64,000 nt of DNA from Bog-532 sp965277615 (GTDB taxonomy: Bacteria > Actinomycetota > Actinomycetes > Streptosporangiales > Streptosporangiaceae), in contig CBDIDG010000006.1 of the NCBI GenBank assembly GCA_965277615.1, positions 868,001-932,000 on the forward strand. The letters are read 5' to 3'. Positions 34,568 through 42,964 of this stretch are shown here, piece after piece; position 1 is the stretch's first letter, and each line of letters begins with the position of its first letter. Position numbers and translations under genes: made by a program. The notes below the pieces were generated by a model that ran no database searches, was not told the origin of the DNA, and worked only from the letters and a program-made list of their open reading frames with translations.

Positions 34568-34571
34568 GCCC

Positions 34572-35015
34572 TCACCGGCCCGGCAGGCGGGTGGTGATCT
34601 CCTGCACGAACCACAGGTTGCCGTCCGGGTCAGCGAACGAGACGAACGAGCCGTAGCTGGCGTGCTCGGGCGCGGGGCCGATGGCCCGGTGGTCCGTCCC
34701 GGCGTGGTGGAACACCCCGGTCTCGTCGTGGAACACCTCGCTGACCTCGACGCCGCGGCTGGCCAGCTCGGCCCGGGCCGCCTCGACGTCGGACACGACC
34801 AGCTGCAGTCCCTCGGCCGACCCCGGTGCGGCCGAGGTGAGCCCGGTGCCGAAGATCACCGAACAGGGCGAGCCGGGCGGGGTCAGCTGGACCACGCGGT
34901 AGTCGGCCCCGGTGACCAGGTCGGCGTCCTCGCGCCACCCCAGGGTCTTGTAGAAGTCCTTGGCCCGGTCCACGTCGGCCACGGGCAGCACCACAACCTC
35001 GAGCTTGAAGTCCAT
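34572..35015 (-). CDS. Glyoxalase/VOC-family protein
   Basis: A 147-residue VOC-fold protein: LEVVVLPVADVDRAKDFYKTLGWREDAD, LQLVVSDVEAARAELASRGVEVSEVFH and SFADPDGNLWFVQEITTRLPG. It belongs to the glyoxalase/bleomycin-resistance group of small dioxygenase-like proteins; substrate unknown. ATG 35015 begins MDFKLEVVVLP, the usual start in relatives. The stop lies four bases before the oxidoreductase start on the same strand, so the two are probably one operon. Confidence 0.87.
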   Translation of the reverse strand: MDFKLEVVVLPVADVDRAKDFYKTLGWREDADLVTGADYRVVQLTPPGSPCSVIFGTGLTSAAPGSAEGLQLVVSDVEAARAELASRGVEVSEVFHDETGVFHHAGTDHRAIGPAPEHASYGSFVSFADPDGNLWFVQEITTRLPGR

Positions 35016-35072
35016 GGCCCTATCGTCGCCCAGCCCGCCGCCGGTCGCGCCCGTCGAAATCCCTGGCTCCAC

Positions 35073-35094
35073 CCCCTGGCCCGGGGGCCAGGGG
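35073..35094 (-). terminator. Hairpin downstream of the aldehyde dehydrogenase gene
   Basis: A perfect stem, CCCCTGGCCC (35073-35082) paired with GGGCCAGGGG (35085-35094), lies 19 bases beyond the dehydrogenase stop and before the VOC gene start. It probably limits transcription between the two. Confidence 0.5.
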
Positions 35095-35112
35095 TGCCGC
35101 ACGGCCGTGAGG

Positions 35113-36492
35113 TCAGCCGGCCTCAGGCGGGGTGTGCATCAGCTTCTTATTAACAAACTCATCGATGCCGAGGGGACCCAGCTCGCGCCCGACGCCGGAC
35201 CGCTTGGTGCCGCCGAAGGGCAGCTCGGGGCCGCCGAGTTCGGCCGAGTTGACCCAGGCCATGCCCACCTCGAGCCGGTCGGCGACGTCCACGGCCAGCT
35301 CCTCGTCGCTGCTGAACACCGCGCCGCCCAGGCCGAATGCGCTGCTGTTGGCCAGCTCGACCGCCTCGTCGGGGGTCGACACCTTGTAGACCACGGCGGC
35401 CGGGCCGAACAGCTCCTCGCGGAACGCGCGCATCTCCGGTGTCACGCCGGACAGCACGGTCGGCTCGAAGAACGAGCCCGGCCCGTCGACCCGGCGCCCG
35501 CCCAGGTGCACGGTCGCGCCCTTGCTGATGGCGTCATCGATCTGGGCCGTCAGGTTCTGGGCCGCCTGCTCCGACGACATCGGCCCGTAGCTGGTGGCCG
35601 GGTCGGTCGGGTCACCGGTGGTGTAGCCGGACATGGCCGCGGTGAACTCGTGCACGAACTCGTCGTAGACGCTCTCGGCCACGATCATCCGCTTGGAGGA
35701 GTTACAGGCCTGGCCGCCGTTCTCCATCCGGGCCGCGGCCGCGGTCTTGGCCACCTCGGTCAGGTTGGCGCCGTCCAGCACGATGAACGGGTCCGAGCCA
35801 CCCAGCTCCAGCACCACCTTCTTCAGGTGCTGCCCGGCGGTGGTGGCCACCGCGGCCCCGGCCCGCTCGCTGCCGGTGACCGACACCCCGGCGATCCGCG
35901 GGTCGGCGATGATGTCCGCGACCTGCTCGTTGCTGGCGAACACGTTGATGTAGGCGTCGTCCGGCAGCCCGGCGTCGCGGAAGATCTGCTGCATGGTCAG
36001 CGCCGACTCCGGGCACTGCGGCGCGTGCTTGAGGATGATCGTGTTGCCGATCATCAGGTTCGGGGCCGCGAACCGGGCCACCTGGTAGTACGGGTAGTTC
36101 CACGGCATGATGCCGAGCAGGGCCCCGACCGGGGTCTTGCGCACCCAGGCCGACCCGGGCAGCCGGGTGTCCAGCGGCTGGTCCTTGAGCAGGTCGGAGC
36201 CGTTGTCGGCGTAGTACTTGTAGATGTTCGAGGCGAACTTGATCTCACCCAGGGCGGCCACGGTGGTCTTGCCCATCTCCCGGGTGATGATCGCGGCCAG
36301 TTCGTCCGCGCGGTCCCGGTACAGCTGGGCCACCTGACGCAGGATCGCGGCCCGCTCGTCCAGTGGCGTCCGCCGCCACGACTTGTAGCCGGCGTCCGCC
36401 CGGGCCAGCACGTCGCTGATCTCCGCATCGGTCGCCGTCGGGTACTCGCTTTCCAGCTTGCCGGTCGCCGGGTTCACTACCTGGTACGCCAT
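35113..36492 (-). CDS. NAD(P)-dependent succinate-semialdehyde dehydrogenase-like aldehyde dehydrogenase
   Basis: A 459-residue aldehyde dehydrogenase. The catalytic glutamate is in VVLELGGSDPFIVLD and the nucleophilic cysteine in GGQACNSSKRMIV, with the oxyanion asparagine region MPWNYPYYQV and the end motif PFGGTKRSGVGRELG. It is closest in style to the short GabD/SSADH subgroup, which turns succinate semialdehyde into succinate. The GGQAC rather than GGQVC pattern and the CNSSKR segment fit that subgroup. It starts MAYQVVNPATGK with a GGAGGAAA site. It is divergent from the kinase gene at 36629. Confidence 0.9.
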   Translation of the reverse strand: MAYQVVNPATGKLESEYPTATDAEISDVLARADAGYKSWRRTPLDERAAILRQVAQLYRDRADELAAIITREMGKTTVAALGEIKFASNIYKYYADNGSDLLKDQPLDTRLPGSAWVRKTPVGALLGIMPWNYPYYQVARFAAPNLMIGNTIILKHAPQCPESALTMQQIFRDAGLPDDAYINVFASNEQVADIIADPRIAGVSVTGSERAGAAVATTAGQHLKKVVLELGGSDPFIVLDGANLTEVAKTAAAARMENGGQACNSSKRMIVAESVYDEFVHEFTAAMSGYTTGDPTDPATSYGPMSSEQAAQNLTAQIDDAISKGATVHLGGRRVDGPGSFFEPTVLSGVTPEMRAFREELFGPAAVVYKVSTPDEAVELANSSAFGLGGAVFSSDEELAVDVADRLEVGMAWVNSAELGGPELPFGGTKRSGVGRELGPLGIDEFVNKKLMHTPPEAG

Positions 36493-36628
36493 CGGGTTTC
36501 CTCCATCGGAATCTCACTTCAGTACCCATTACACGCCAGAGCGCCCAGCTCAGCGAGACCCGGGGGGTGGGGACCAGTTAAATGAAATTAAATACCGGGC
36601 TGCTAAACCGAGGGGGGCGCACAGGGAT

Positions 36629-37477
36629 ATGACCCCGACCTGGAATCCAGAGCGCCTGGCCCGCGCCGTCGCGGCGGTGACCGGCGTCCACCTCGTCGTC
36701 GAGGGCCCCTGCCCGGGTGGCCAGGTCGGCGCAGCCTACGTGCGGTGGCCGGACGGGCATCTCGCCGTCCTGTCCTGGGGGCCCGGGGTACCCCTGGCCC
36801 AGGCACGACGGGGGCCGTTCGCGGTGGCCGACGCGCTGCGGGCCGACGGCTATCCGGCCCCGGCCACCGAACTCGCGGCCGACACCAGCGCTGGGCTGGC
36901 CGTGGTGCAGGAACTGCTGCCCGGGTCCCCGCCCCAGCACGTGGACGAGGAACTGCTGGCTCAGGCCCTCGAGCTGACCGGCCGGCATGCGTCCGCGTTG
37001 GCCAAGCGGGCTGATGTCCCCGCCCGCCGGCTGTACCTGCGCGAGGACGGCCCCGGCTACTGCCTGCACGGACCTGTGCGCTCGTTCAGCCCGCAGGCGG
37101 CAGCGCTGGAACGCAGGATCACGGCCATCGGCCGCGACCACCCGGACCAGCTGGCCGGGACCGACGCCGTGCACGGCGACTTCCACCACGAGAACCTGCT
37201 GACCCGCGACGGCCGGATCACCGGGGTCATCGACTGGGACGGCGCCGGCCGCGGCGATCGCCGGTTCGACCTGGTGACGTTCCGCTTCGGGCTGCGGCCG
37301 GACAACAGCACCGCCGGGGCGCGGGCCCGGCTGGATGCGATCCTCGATGCGATGCCGGACGAGGTGCTCCGGCCGGCCTGGGCCCACATGAGCCTGCGGA
37401 TGGCCGACTGGGCCATCCGGCACTTCAGCCCGGCCGACGTCCCCTACTGGCTCGACCTGGCCGAGACCCGGCTCTGA
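36629..37477 (+). CDS. Aminoglycoside phosphotransferase-family kinase
   Basis: A 282-residue APH-fold kinase with the catalytic loop HGDFHHENLL, the metal-binding DWDGAG in GVIDWDGAGRGDRRFDL and an N-terminal ATP lobe without a clear glycine loop. Such proteins phosphorylate small molecules or antibiotics; the substrate is not predictable. ATG 36629 has an AGGGG-type site upstream. It converges on the NhaA-DsbA gene, with nine bases between the two stops. Its codon use is like that of its neighbours. Confidence 0.85.
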   Translation: MTPTWNPERLARAVAAVTGVHLVVEGPCPGGQVGAAYVRWPDGHLAVLSWGPGVPLAQARRGPFAVADALRADGYPAPATELAADTSAGLAVVQELLPGSPPQHVDEELLAQALELTGRHASALAKRADVPARRLYLREDGPGYCLHGPVRSFSPQAAALERRITAIGRDHPDQLAGTDAVHGDFHHENLLTRDGRITGVIDWDGAGRGDRRFDLVTFRFGLRPDNSTAGARARLDAILDAMPDEVLRPAWAHMSLRMADWAIRHFSPADVPYWLDLAETRL

Positions 37478-37486
37478 CCGTGACCT

Positions 37487-39433
37487 TCAGTCGGTGCCGT
37501 CGTCGGGGAAGTCTTTGGGATCCACCTCGTCCGGAGCCCAGTCCGGGGCCGTGCCGGTGATGGCCCGTTCGCGCGCGACCTGGATCGCCTCGGTCAGGGT
37601 CGGCAGGTCGAAGGCGCCGTAGTGGCGCTGGCCGTTGATGAAGAACGTGGGGGTGCCGGACACCCCGGACAGGTCGGCCGACTCCAGGTCCTGGGCCACC
37701 CGGGTGGCGTAATCGTGCCGCTCCAGGTCGGCGTTGAACCGGGCCACGTCCAGGCCCAGCGACTGCGCGTAGCCGGACAGGTCGTCCATGGTCAGCGCGT
37801 CCTGATGCTGTAGCAGCAGGTCGTGCATGGGCCAGAACGCGTCCTGGGCCGCGGCGGCCTCGGTGGCCTCCGCCGCGATCTGGGCTCGCGGGTGCACGTC
37901 GGTCAGGGGCAGGTGCCGCCACACGTACCGGATGGTGGTGTCGGTCAGGATGTCCCGGACCACCGGCTCGGCCTGGCCGCAGTACGGGCATTCGAAGTCG
38001 CCGAACTCGATGACCGTGAGCAGCGCCTGCTTCGGGCCGCGGATGTGGTCGTGGTCCGGGTCGACCGCGGGGATCAGGTCCTGGATCAGCCGGGTGTCGC
38101 CGAGTAGCAGCCGGGCTCGCTTTTCGGCGGGAAGCAGCTGGGTCACCCGGAGCACGCCCCAGGTCAGCCCGGCCGCGATCACCACCGCGGACAGCGCGCC
38201 CAGCTTGGCTTCGGCCAGATCCTGGCCAGTGAACGCCCGGGTCGCGATGAGCAGGGCCGCGGTGAACCCGATGCCGGCGATGGTGCCGCTGCCCAGCACC
38301 GCGGCCCAGCCGATCGGCGGCACGATTTTCCCGTGGCTGAGCCGGGTCACCGCCCACGAGCTGAGCATGACCGCGACCGGCTTGCCGGCCACATAGCCGA
38401 TCATCACGCCGAGGGTGATGGGGGCGGTGTAAGCCTTGGCCAGGAAGCTGCCGTTCAGCACCACGCCCGCGTTGGCCAGCGCGAACAGCGGCACGATCAG
38501 GTAGCTGGTCCACGGGTGGTAGAAGGTCTGCAGCCGCGCGTTCGGCGACAGCGCGGCGGTCAGGCCCGCCCGGGCCGACCGGGCCAGCTCCGGAGTCGGC
38601 TGCTCGCGGAAGGCGCGCACCAGCCCGGTCGCGTCCTCCAGTTCGGTGCGGGACGGTGAGTAGGCGGGCACGGCCAGCCCGATGGCCAGTCCCGCTACCA
38701 CCGGGTCCACACCCGAGGTGCGCAGCAGGCCCCAGACCACGATGCCGAGCACCACGAACACCGAGCGCCGCTGCAGCCGGAACCGGACGGCCACGAGCAT
38801 CAGCACGTACACGGCTGCCGCCGCCACCAGCGGGGTGACCACGATCTTGTCGCTGTACACGAACGCGATCACCAGCAGGGCGCCCAGGTCGTCGACCACG
38901 AACACGGTGAGCACGAACACCCGCATCCGGTCCGGCACCTCCCGGCCAAACAGGGCCAGCAGGCCGAGGGCCAGCGCGGTGTCGGTGGACATGGCCACGC
39001 CCCAGCCGTGGGCGCTGGGCTGGCCGGCGTTGAAGGCCAGGTAGATCGCGATCGGGATGGCCATCCCGGTCAGCCCGGTGACGATGGGCAGCACGAACCG
39101 GCGTCGTTCCCGCAGGTCGCCCAGGTCCAGCTCGCGGCGCGTCTCCAGCCCGACGACTAGGAAGAACAGGGTCATCAGCCCGCTGTTCAGCCAGGTCCGC
39201 AGGTCCTGGCTGATCCCGACCGAGCCGACACCGAGGTAGAAGTGGGTGTGCCAGAACGACTCGTAGCTGGTGTCGCTGGCGTTGGCCCACACGATCGCGG
39301 CCACGATGCCCGCGACCAGCATCAACGCGCTGGCCGCCTCGGTGCGCAAGAACTCGGTCAGCGGGGCGGCGCGGTCGCGGGCCCAGAGGGTCTTGCCCTG
39401 CCAGCGGGGCAGGGCGGAAGCTACGTCGGACAC
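37487..39433 (-). CDS. nhaA: NhaA Na+/H+ antiporter fused to a DsbA-like thioredoxin domain
   Basis: A 648-residue fusion. Residues about 20-430 are an NhaA antiporter with 11-12 membrane helices and the two paired aspartates in FVVDDLGALLVIAF, plus NSGLMTLFFLVVGLETRREL and STDTALALGLLALFG. From about residue 465 a cytosolic DsbA/FrnE-like thioredoxin fold follows (VIEFGDFECPYCGQAEPVV with the CPYC pair, and GVSGTPTFFINGQRHYGAF). NhaA-DsbA fusions occur in actinobacteria; coupling sodium export to redox state is an attractive but unproven idea. Confidence 0.93.
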   Translation of the reverse strand: MSDVASALPRWQGKTLWARDRAAPLTEFLRTEAASALMLVAGIVAAIVWANASDTSYESFWHTHFYLGVGSVGISQDLRTWLNSGLMTLFFLVVGLETRRELDLGDLRERRRFVLPIVTGLTGMAIPIAIYLAFNAGQPSAHGWGVAMSTDTALALGLLALFGREVPDRMRVFVLTVFVVDDLGALLVIAFVYSDKIVVTPLVAAAAVYVLMLVAVRFRLQRRSVFVVLGIVVWGLLRTSGVDPVVAGLAIGLAVPAYSPSRTELEDATGLVRAFREQPTPELARSARAGLTAALSPNARLQTFYHPWTSYLIVPLFALANAGVVLNGSFLAKAYTAPITLGVMIGYVAGKPVAVMLSSWAVTRLSHGKIVPPIGWAAVLGSGTIAGIGFTAALLIATRAFTGQDLAEAKLGALSAVVIAAGLTWGVLRVTQLLPAEKRARLLLGDTRLIQDLIPAVDPDHDHIRGPKQALLTVIEFGDFECPYCGQAEPVVRDILTDTTIRYVWRHLPLTDVHPRAQIAAEATEAAAAQDAFWPMHDLLLQHQDALTMDDLSGYAQSLGLDVARFNADLERHDYATRVAQDLESADLSGVSGTPTFFINGQRHYGAFDLPTLTEAIQVARERAITGTAPDWAPDEVDPKDFPDDGTD

Positions 39434-39465
39434 GTCAATGATTGTTCCGCATCAATGGTTGCGCA

Positions 39466-40203
39466 TCACAGCAGCTGCTGGCCGCCGTCGATGTCGTAGG
39501 TGGCCCCGGTCAGCACGGGATTGACCATGAGGTGCACGGCCAGCGCGGCCACGTCGGACGGTTCGGTCACCCGGCGCACCGGCAGGCTGCGCCGCAGTTC
39601 TTCCCGGCGCGCCTCCAGCCCGTTACCGAGCAGGGTCGCGGACAGCGGGGTGTCCACGAAGCCGGGCGCGATCAGGTTGACCCGGACCGGGGCGACCTCC
39701 AGGGCCAGGTTCGCGACCAGCGCGGGGGCCGCGGCGCTGACCGCCCCGATGATGCTGAGTCCCTTCCCGGGCCGGCGCGCCCCGGTCCCGCCGATGAACG
39801 TCAGCGACCCGCCCTGGCCCATCCGCGGTGAGGCGAACCGGGCCACGTTCAGCGGCAGGGCCAGCGCGCGGCTGACGTAGCGCATGGCGTCGGCCACGTC
39901 CAGCTCGGCGAACGGTGCGTAGTACGGTCCGCCCGCGGCCACCAGCACGTGCCCGATCGGCCCGTTGAGCTGCTGGCCGAGCTGGTCGAAGAACTGCTGC
40001 AGGGCCGGCTCGTCCGCCGCGTCGAAGTGGGCCGTCTGGGTGGCGCCGACGTCCGCGGCGGCCCGGGCCAGGCGCTCGGGGTCCCGGCCGGTGATGACCA
40101 CGTTGGCGCCCTCGGCCCGGGCCCGGCGGGCCGTGGCCAGGCCGATGCCGGCGCTGCCGCCGAGCACTACGACGGTCTGGCCCGCCAGCTGTGGTTCGGC
40201 CAT
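39466..40203 (-). CDS. SDR-family protein lacking the catalytic Tyr-Lys pair
   Basis: A 245-residue Rossmann-fold protein with the NADP motif VVLGGSAGIGLATARRARAEG, the ITGRD strand and the C-terminal YDIDGG typical of short-chain dehydrogenases. In the position of the catalytic YxxxK it reads SIIGAVSAAAPALVANLALE, without Tyr or Lys, although the following LALEVAPVRVNLIAPG is normal. It may bind cofactor without reducing ketones, or use another mechanism. It lies between the internally deleted methyltransferase and the NhaA fusion on the same strand. Confidence 0.82.
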   Translation of the reverse strand: MAEPQLAGQTVVVLGGSAGIGLATARRARAEGANVVITGRDPERLARAAADVGATQTAHFDAADEPALQQFFDQLGQQLNGPIGHVLVAAGGPYYAPFAELDVADAMRYVSRALALPLNVARFASPRMGQGGSLTFIGGTGARRPGKGLSIIGAVSAAAPALVANLALEVAPVRVNLIAPGFVDTPLSATLLGNGLEARREELRRSLPVRRVTEPSDVAALAVHLMVNPVLTGATYDIDGGQQLL

Positions 40204-40218
40204 CGTTCCTCCCTCTAG

Positions 40219-40698
40219 TCAGGGCTTGCGGCCGACGACCGCGTAGCCGGAGGACGGGGCGGCCGGGTCGGTCGCGTCGGCTCGCCACACGGTCGGGCCG
40301 GCCACGCTGGTCAGCAGGGCCCGGGCGTGGACCAGCACGATCGGGTCGTTGTCCACGTAGACGACCCGCGCTTCAGGCCGCACGGACTGGGCCACCTCGT
40401 GCGTGTTGTTCGCCGCCGGGATGCCGGTGCCGATATCCAGGAACTGCGTAAGGCCGGCCTCCGCGGTCAGGAACTGGACGGCCCGGGCCAGGAACCGCCG
40501 GTTGGCCCGCACGTTGTCCCGTATCCCGGGCTTGGCCTCGAGTACCTGCTCGGCCGCCACCCGGTCCGCGGCGAAGTTGTCCTTGCCGCCCAGCCAGTAG
40601 TCGTATACCCGCGCCGGGTGGGCCACCGACACGTCGATATCGCGCGGCGGAGGTGTCGCGTCCGCCGGCACCACGCTGTCGAACCAGTTCCGCGTCAT
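40219..40698 (-). pseudogene. SAM-dependent methyltransferase (PF04672 type) with large internal deletion
   Basis: A 159-residue protein whose first 140 residues match the paralogue at 59308-60147 (ARVYDYWLGGKDNFAADR, FLDIGTGIPAANNTHEVAQ, ARVVYVDNDPIVLVHARALL). It then jumps straight to the family C-terminus (SSGYAVVGRKP). About 120 residues, including the second half of the Rossmann fold, are missing, but the frame is kept. The SAM site is present but the domain cannot be complete, so activity is doubtful. Start ATG 40698 has GGAGGGGG upstream. The adjacent kinase gene shows a similar internal loss. Confidence 0.7.
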
Positions 40699-40736
40699 GC
40701 GCGCCCCCTCCGCCGGTCCCAGCCTAGCGTGATCGA

Positions 40737-41110
40737 TTACGCCGATATGGGAAGGTACGGGAGGAAATGCCCGGCTACGGTGTCGGCGACCGCCGCCGCG
40801 TCCTGGCCGCCGTCCACCAGCCGAACCGCTCTTCGAAGGAAGCGAGCGTCTCCGCAGCCAGCTGCTCCGGCGGCCCGGCCAGCCAGGCCTGGTCGGCCGA
40901 CGGGCCGTCCGCAGGCTCACCCCGGCGGACCCGGGCCGCGATCCGCCGGTCATTGTGCCCGCGGGCGTCCTGGTAGTCGTAGTGATACGCGGTCAGCCCG
41001 TAGCGCCGGGCCAGGAGCCGCGCCACCGTCGACTTCCCGGCCCACTGCCCGCCGCCAATCCACAGTGCGTTCCTGATCGTCCCGAACGGATCCCAGTCGG
41101 TTACCGTCAT
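40737..41110 (-). pseudogene. P-loop kinase remnant with internal deletion and frameshift
   Basis: The open frame (41110 to 40775) begins MTVTDWDPFGTIRNALWIGGGQWAGKST with an intact Walker A motif, and continues through LTAYHYDYQDARGHNDRR to LASFEERFGW, then ends in an arginine/threonine tail. In another frame, immediately at the junction (40817 to 40737), the sequence VDGGQDAAAVADTVAGHF followed by LPYLPISA and a stop resembles the usual C-terminus of this kinase family. So the middle of about 90 residues was lost and the ends no longer share a frame. The start overlaps the upstream APH-type gene as ATGA. Confidence 0.6.
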
Positions 41111-42078
41111 GCGCGGGCCGCCAGCTGGAGCAAGAACGGGATCCGCGCGTCGGCCGGCCGGTTATGCAGGTGCTGTACGACGATGATGACGGCCGTCGCC
41201 CGGCACCAGGCCCAGAGCCGGTCGGCGTCCAGGCCGGGGACCACGCCGCACAGCTCGTCGATCCGGTGCCTGACCTGCGGCTCGGGCTGCTGCCCGGGCG
41301 GCCCGGCGGCGGCCGGCGCGAGGACCCAGTCGACGGCGTCGAAGTCGGGATCGCCCAGGCACGGCCGCGGGTCGATGGCTACCAGGCGGCCGGGCTGGTC
41401 AGGCTGGTCGGCCAGGCCGGGCTGGCGGGCGATGAGGATGTTGGCCAGGTGCAGGTCGCCATGAACGAGGGCGGTGGGCCCGGTCTGGGCCAGCGTGCAG
41501 GCGAGCTCATGCCCGGCGGTGACCAGGCCCGGGTCAACCAGCGGCGCCACCCGGGCCCCGGTGAGCCGCGAGCGGATTAGCCCGAAGATGAACTCGATGC
41601 GCTCGCTGAGCGGTGGCAGCTGGTGCGCCAGGTCCCCGGTGGCAGCCCGCAGCCCGATCAGCAGCTCGGCCATCTCCCGTGCGGGCGGCCGAGCGCCGGC
41701 GTCCCAGAGCTTGGTCCCGGGCCGGACCCGCTCCAGCAGCAACGCGCCCCCGCCCGGATCGGCGTCAAGCAGCGCCACAGCGTGCGAAGTGGCGGCCCAG
41801 GCCCGTAGCGCCGCCGCCTCCGCACGGGCAATCGGGGGCTCCGGTGTGACCTTGAGCACGACCTCCCGCTCGGGCCGCCCAGGCCGCCCGCGTTGCCACC
41901 CGAAGTAGACCCGCGAGGTAGACCCGGACTGAGCGTGTTCCAGCCGCAGGTCCCACCGGGAGCAGAACTGTTCGACCAAGCTGGGCAATGCCGCACACCA
42001 GGGCCGGGCATCATCGCCGAAACGCGACAGCAGCCGCTCCCGCGCGGCGTCGTCCAGCACAAACTCGGGGTCCAGCAC
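41107..42078 (-). CDS. Aminoglycoside/streptomycin 6-kinase-like phosphotransferase
   Basis: A 323-residue APH-fold protein that resembles streptomycin 6-phosphotransferases and hydroxyurea kinases: catalytic loop ALVHGDLHLANILIA, metal site VAIDPRPCLGDPDFDAVDW and ATP-lobe phrases EVVLKVTPEP and LLLERVRPGTKLW. GTG 42078 is chosen for its GGGAGG site eight bases upstream; the longer open frame runs through the antisense of the next gene. Its stop overlaps the start of the P-loop kinase remnant by four bases. Resistance function is not established. Confidence 0.85.
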   Translation of the reverse strand: MLDPEFVLDDAARERLLSRFGDDARPWCAALPSLVEQFCSRWDLRLEHAQSGSTSRVYFGWQRGRPGRPEREVVLKVTPEPPIARAEAAALRAWAATSHAVALLDADPGGGALLLERVRPGTKLWDAGARPPAREMAELLIGLRAATGDLAHQLPPLSERIEFIFGLIRSRLTGARVAPLVDPGLVTAGHELACTLAQTGPTALVHGDLHLANILIARQPGLADQPDQPGRLVAIDPRPCLGDPDFDAVDWVLAPAAAGPPGQQPEPQVRHRIDELCGVVPGLDADRLWAWCRATAVIIVVQHLHNRPADARIPFLLQLAARA

Positions 42079-42113
42079 CCACTCAGCCTCCCGGCGCCGT
42101 CGGCGCCATGGGA

Positions 42114-42947
42114 TTACGCCCTCGCTCCCCGTGCGTGTTTGGCCATAGGTGGAGCATTGGTCACACGAGATCGGTCGGCTTCGTCGGGCGCGGGTTGAAT
42201 ATCGCGCCTGGTGACTTGCAGGTAGCCGACCAGGATCACGAGCGCGGCGACGAAGGCGGCGGTGGTGGGCAGGTCGCCGAAGTTCAGGCCGCTGAGCGAG
42301 TGCGGCTTGCTGAAGTAGTCGGCGAACGAGGCGCCCAGCGGCCGGGTCACGATGTAGGCGAACCAGAACGCCACGACGGGGTTGAGGCCCATCCGCCAGG
42401 CGATCAGCGGGATCACGATGATGACGGCGAACATGATCCCGGAGCCCAGGTAGCCCAGATGCAGGGTCACCGCGGTGAGGTCGCCGAGCGCGGTGCCCAG
42501 CGCGAACGTGGCGAACACCGTGGCCCAGTAGTACATCTCGCGGCGGCGGGTGACGATGCTGTGGATGGACAGCGTGCCCTCGCTGCGGTACCAGAGCCAG
42601 AACACGACCGCCAGGACGATCGCCCACAGGGCCGTGGTCACGGTGTAGGGCAGGCCGATCTGCAGGTGCATCACGTCGGCCGCGCCGGTGCCGAACGTCG
42701 CGATGGCCAGGGCCAGGTACCAGTAGGCGGCGGCCACGTACCGGCGGGTGCGGAACTGGAAGAACAGCGCGGACACGATCAGGGCCACGTCCACCACGGC
42801 GCCGATCGCGATGTGGTGGGCCAGGAAGTCCGAGAATGCCTCACCGCCGGCGGTGGTGAGCAGCTTGACCACCCAGAACAGCACGCCGATCTCTGGCACC
42901 TTGGCCGCCAGCGGCTCCGGGCTGATCCAGCGGGCAAAAGCTCGCAC
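42114..42947 (-). CDS. COG4705-type membrane protein
   Basis: A 277-residue protein with about eight membrane helices and no known function (COG4705). A short motif recurs four times at regular spacing: AGGEAFSDFLAH, FGTGAADVMH, LGTALGDLTA and LGASFADYFS, each ending a helix with a conserved aspartate. That suggests an internally repeated transport fold with a cation site. GTG 42947 has GAGGAGA upstream and lies 17 bases after the DUF6069 stop, so the two form an operon. A BlaI-type operator sits before that operon. Confidence 0.8.
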   Translation of the reverse strand: MRAFARWISPEPLAAKVPEIGVLFWVVKLLTTAGGEAFSDFLAHHIAIGAVVDVALIVSALFFQFRTRRYVAAAYWYLALAIATFGTGAADVMHLQIGLPYTVTTALWAIVLAVVFWLWYRSEGTLSIHSIVTRRREMYYWATVFATFALGTALGDLTAVTLHLGYLGSGIMFAVIIVIPLIAWRMGLNPVVAFWFAYIVTRPLGASFADYFSKPHSLSGLNFGDLPTTAAFVAALVILVGYLQVTRRDIQPAPDEADRSRVTNAPPMAKHARGARA

Positions 42948-42964
42948 AGCGTCGTCTCCTCAGG

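Noticed and set aside
39434..39466. A tandem-like repeat (ATCAATG..TTG..CGCATCA) between the SDR and NhaA genes
   Set aside because: The similarity is short and imperfect. Not enough to call a repeat or operator.
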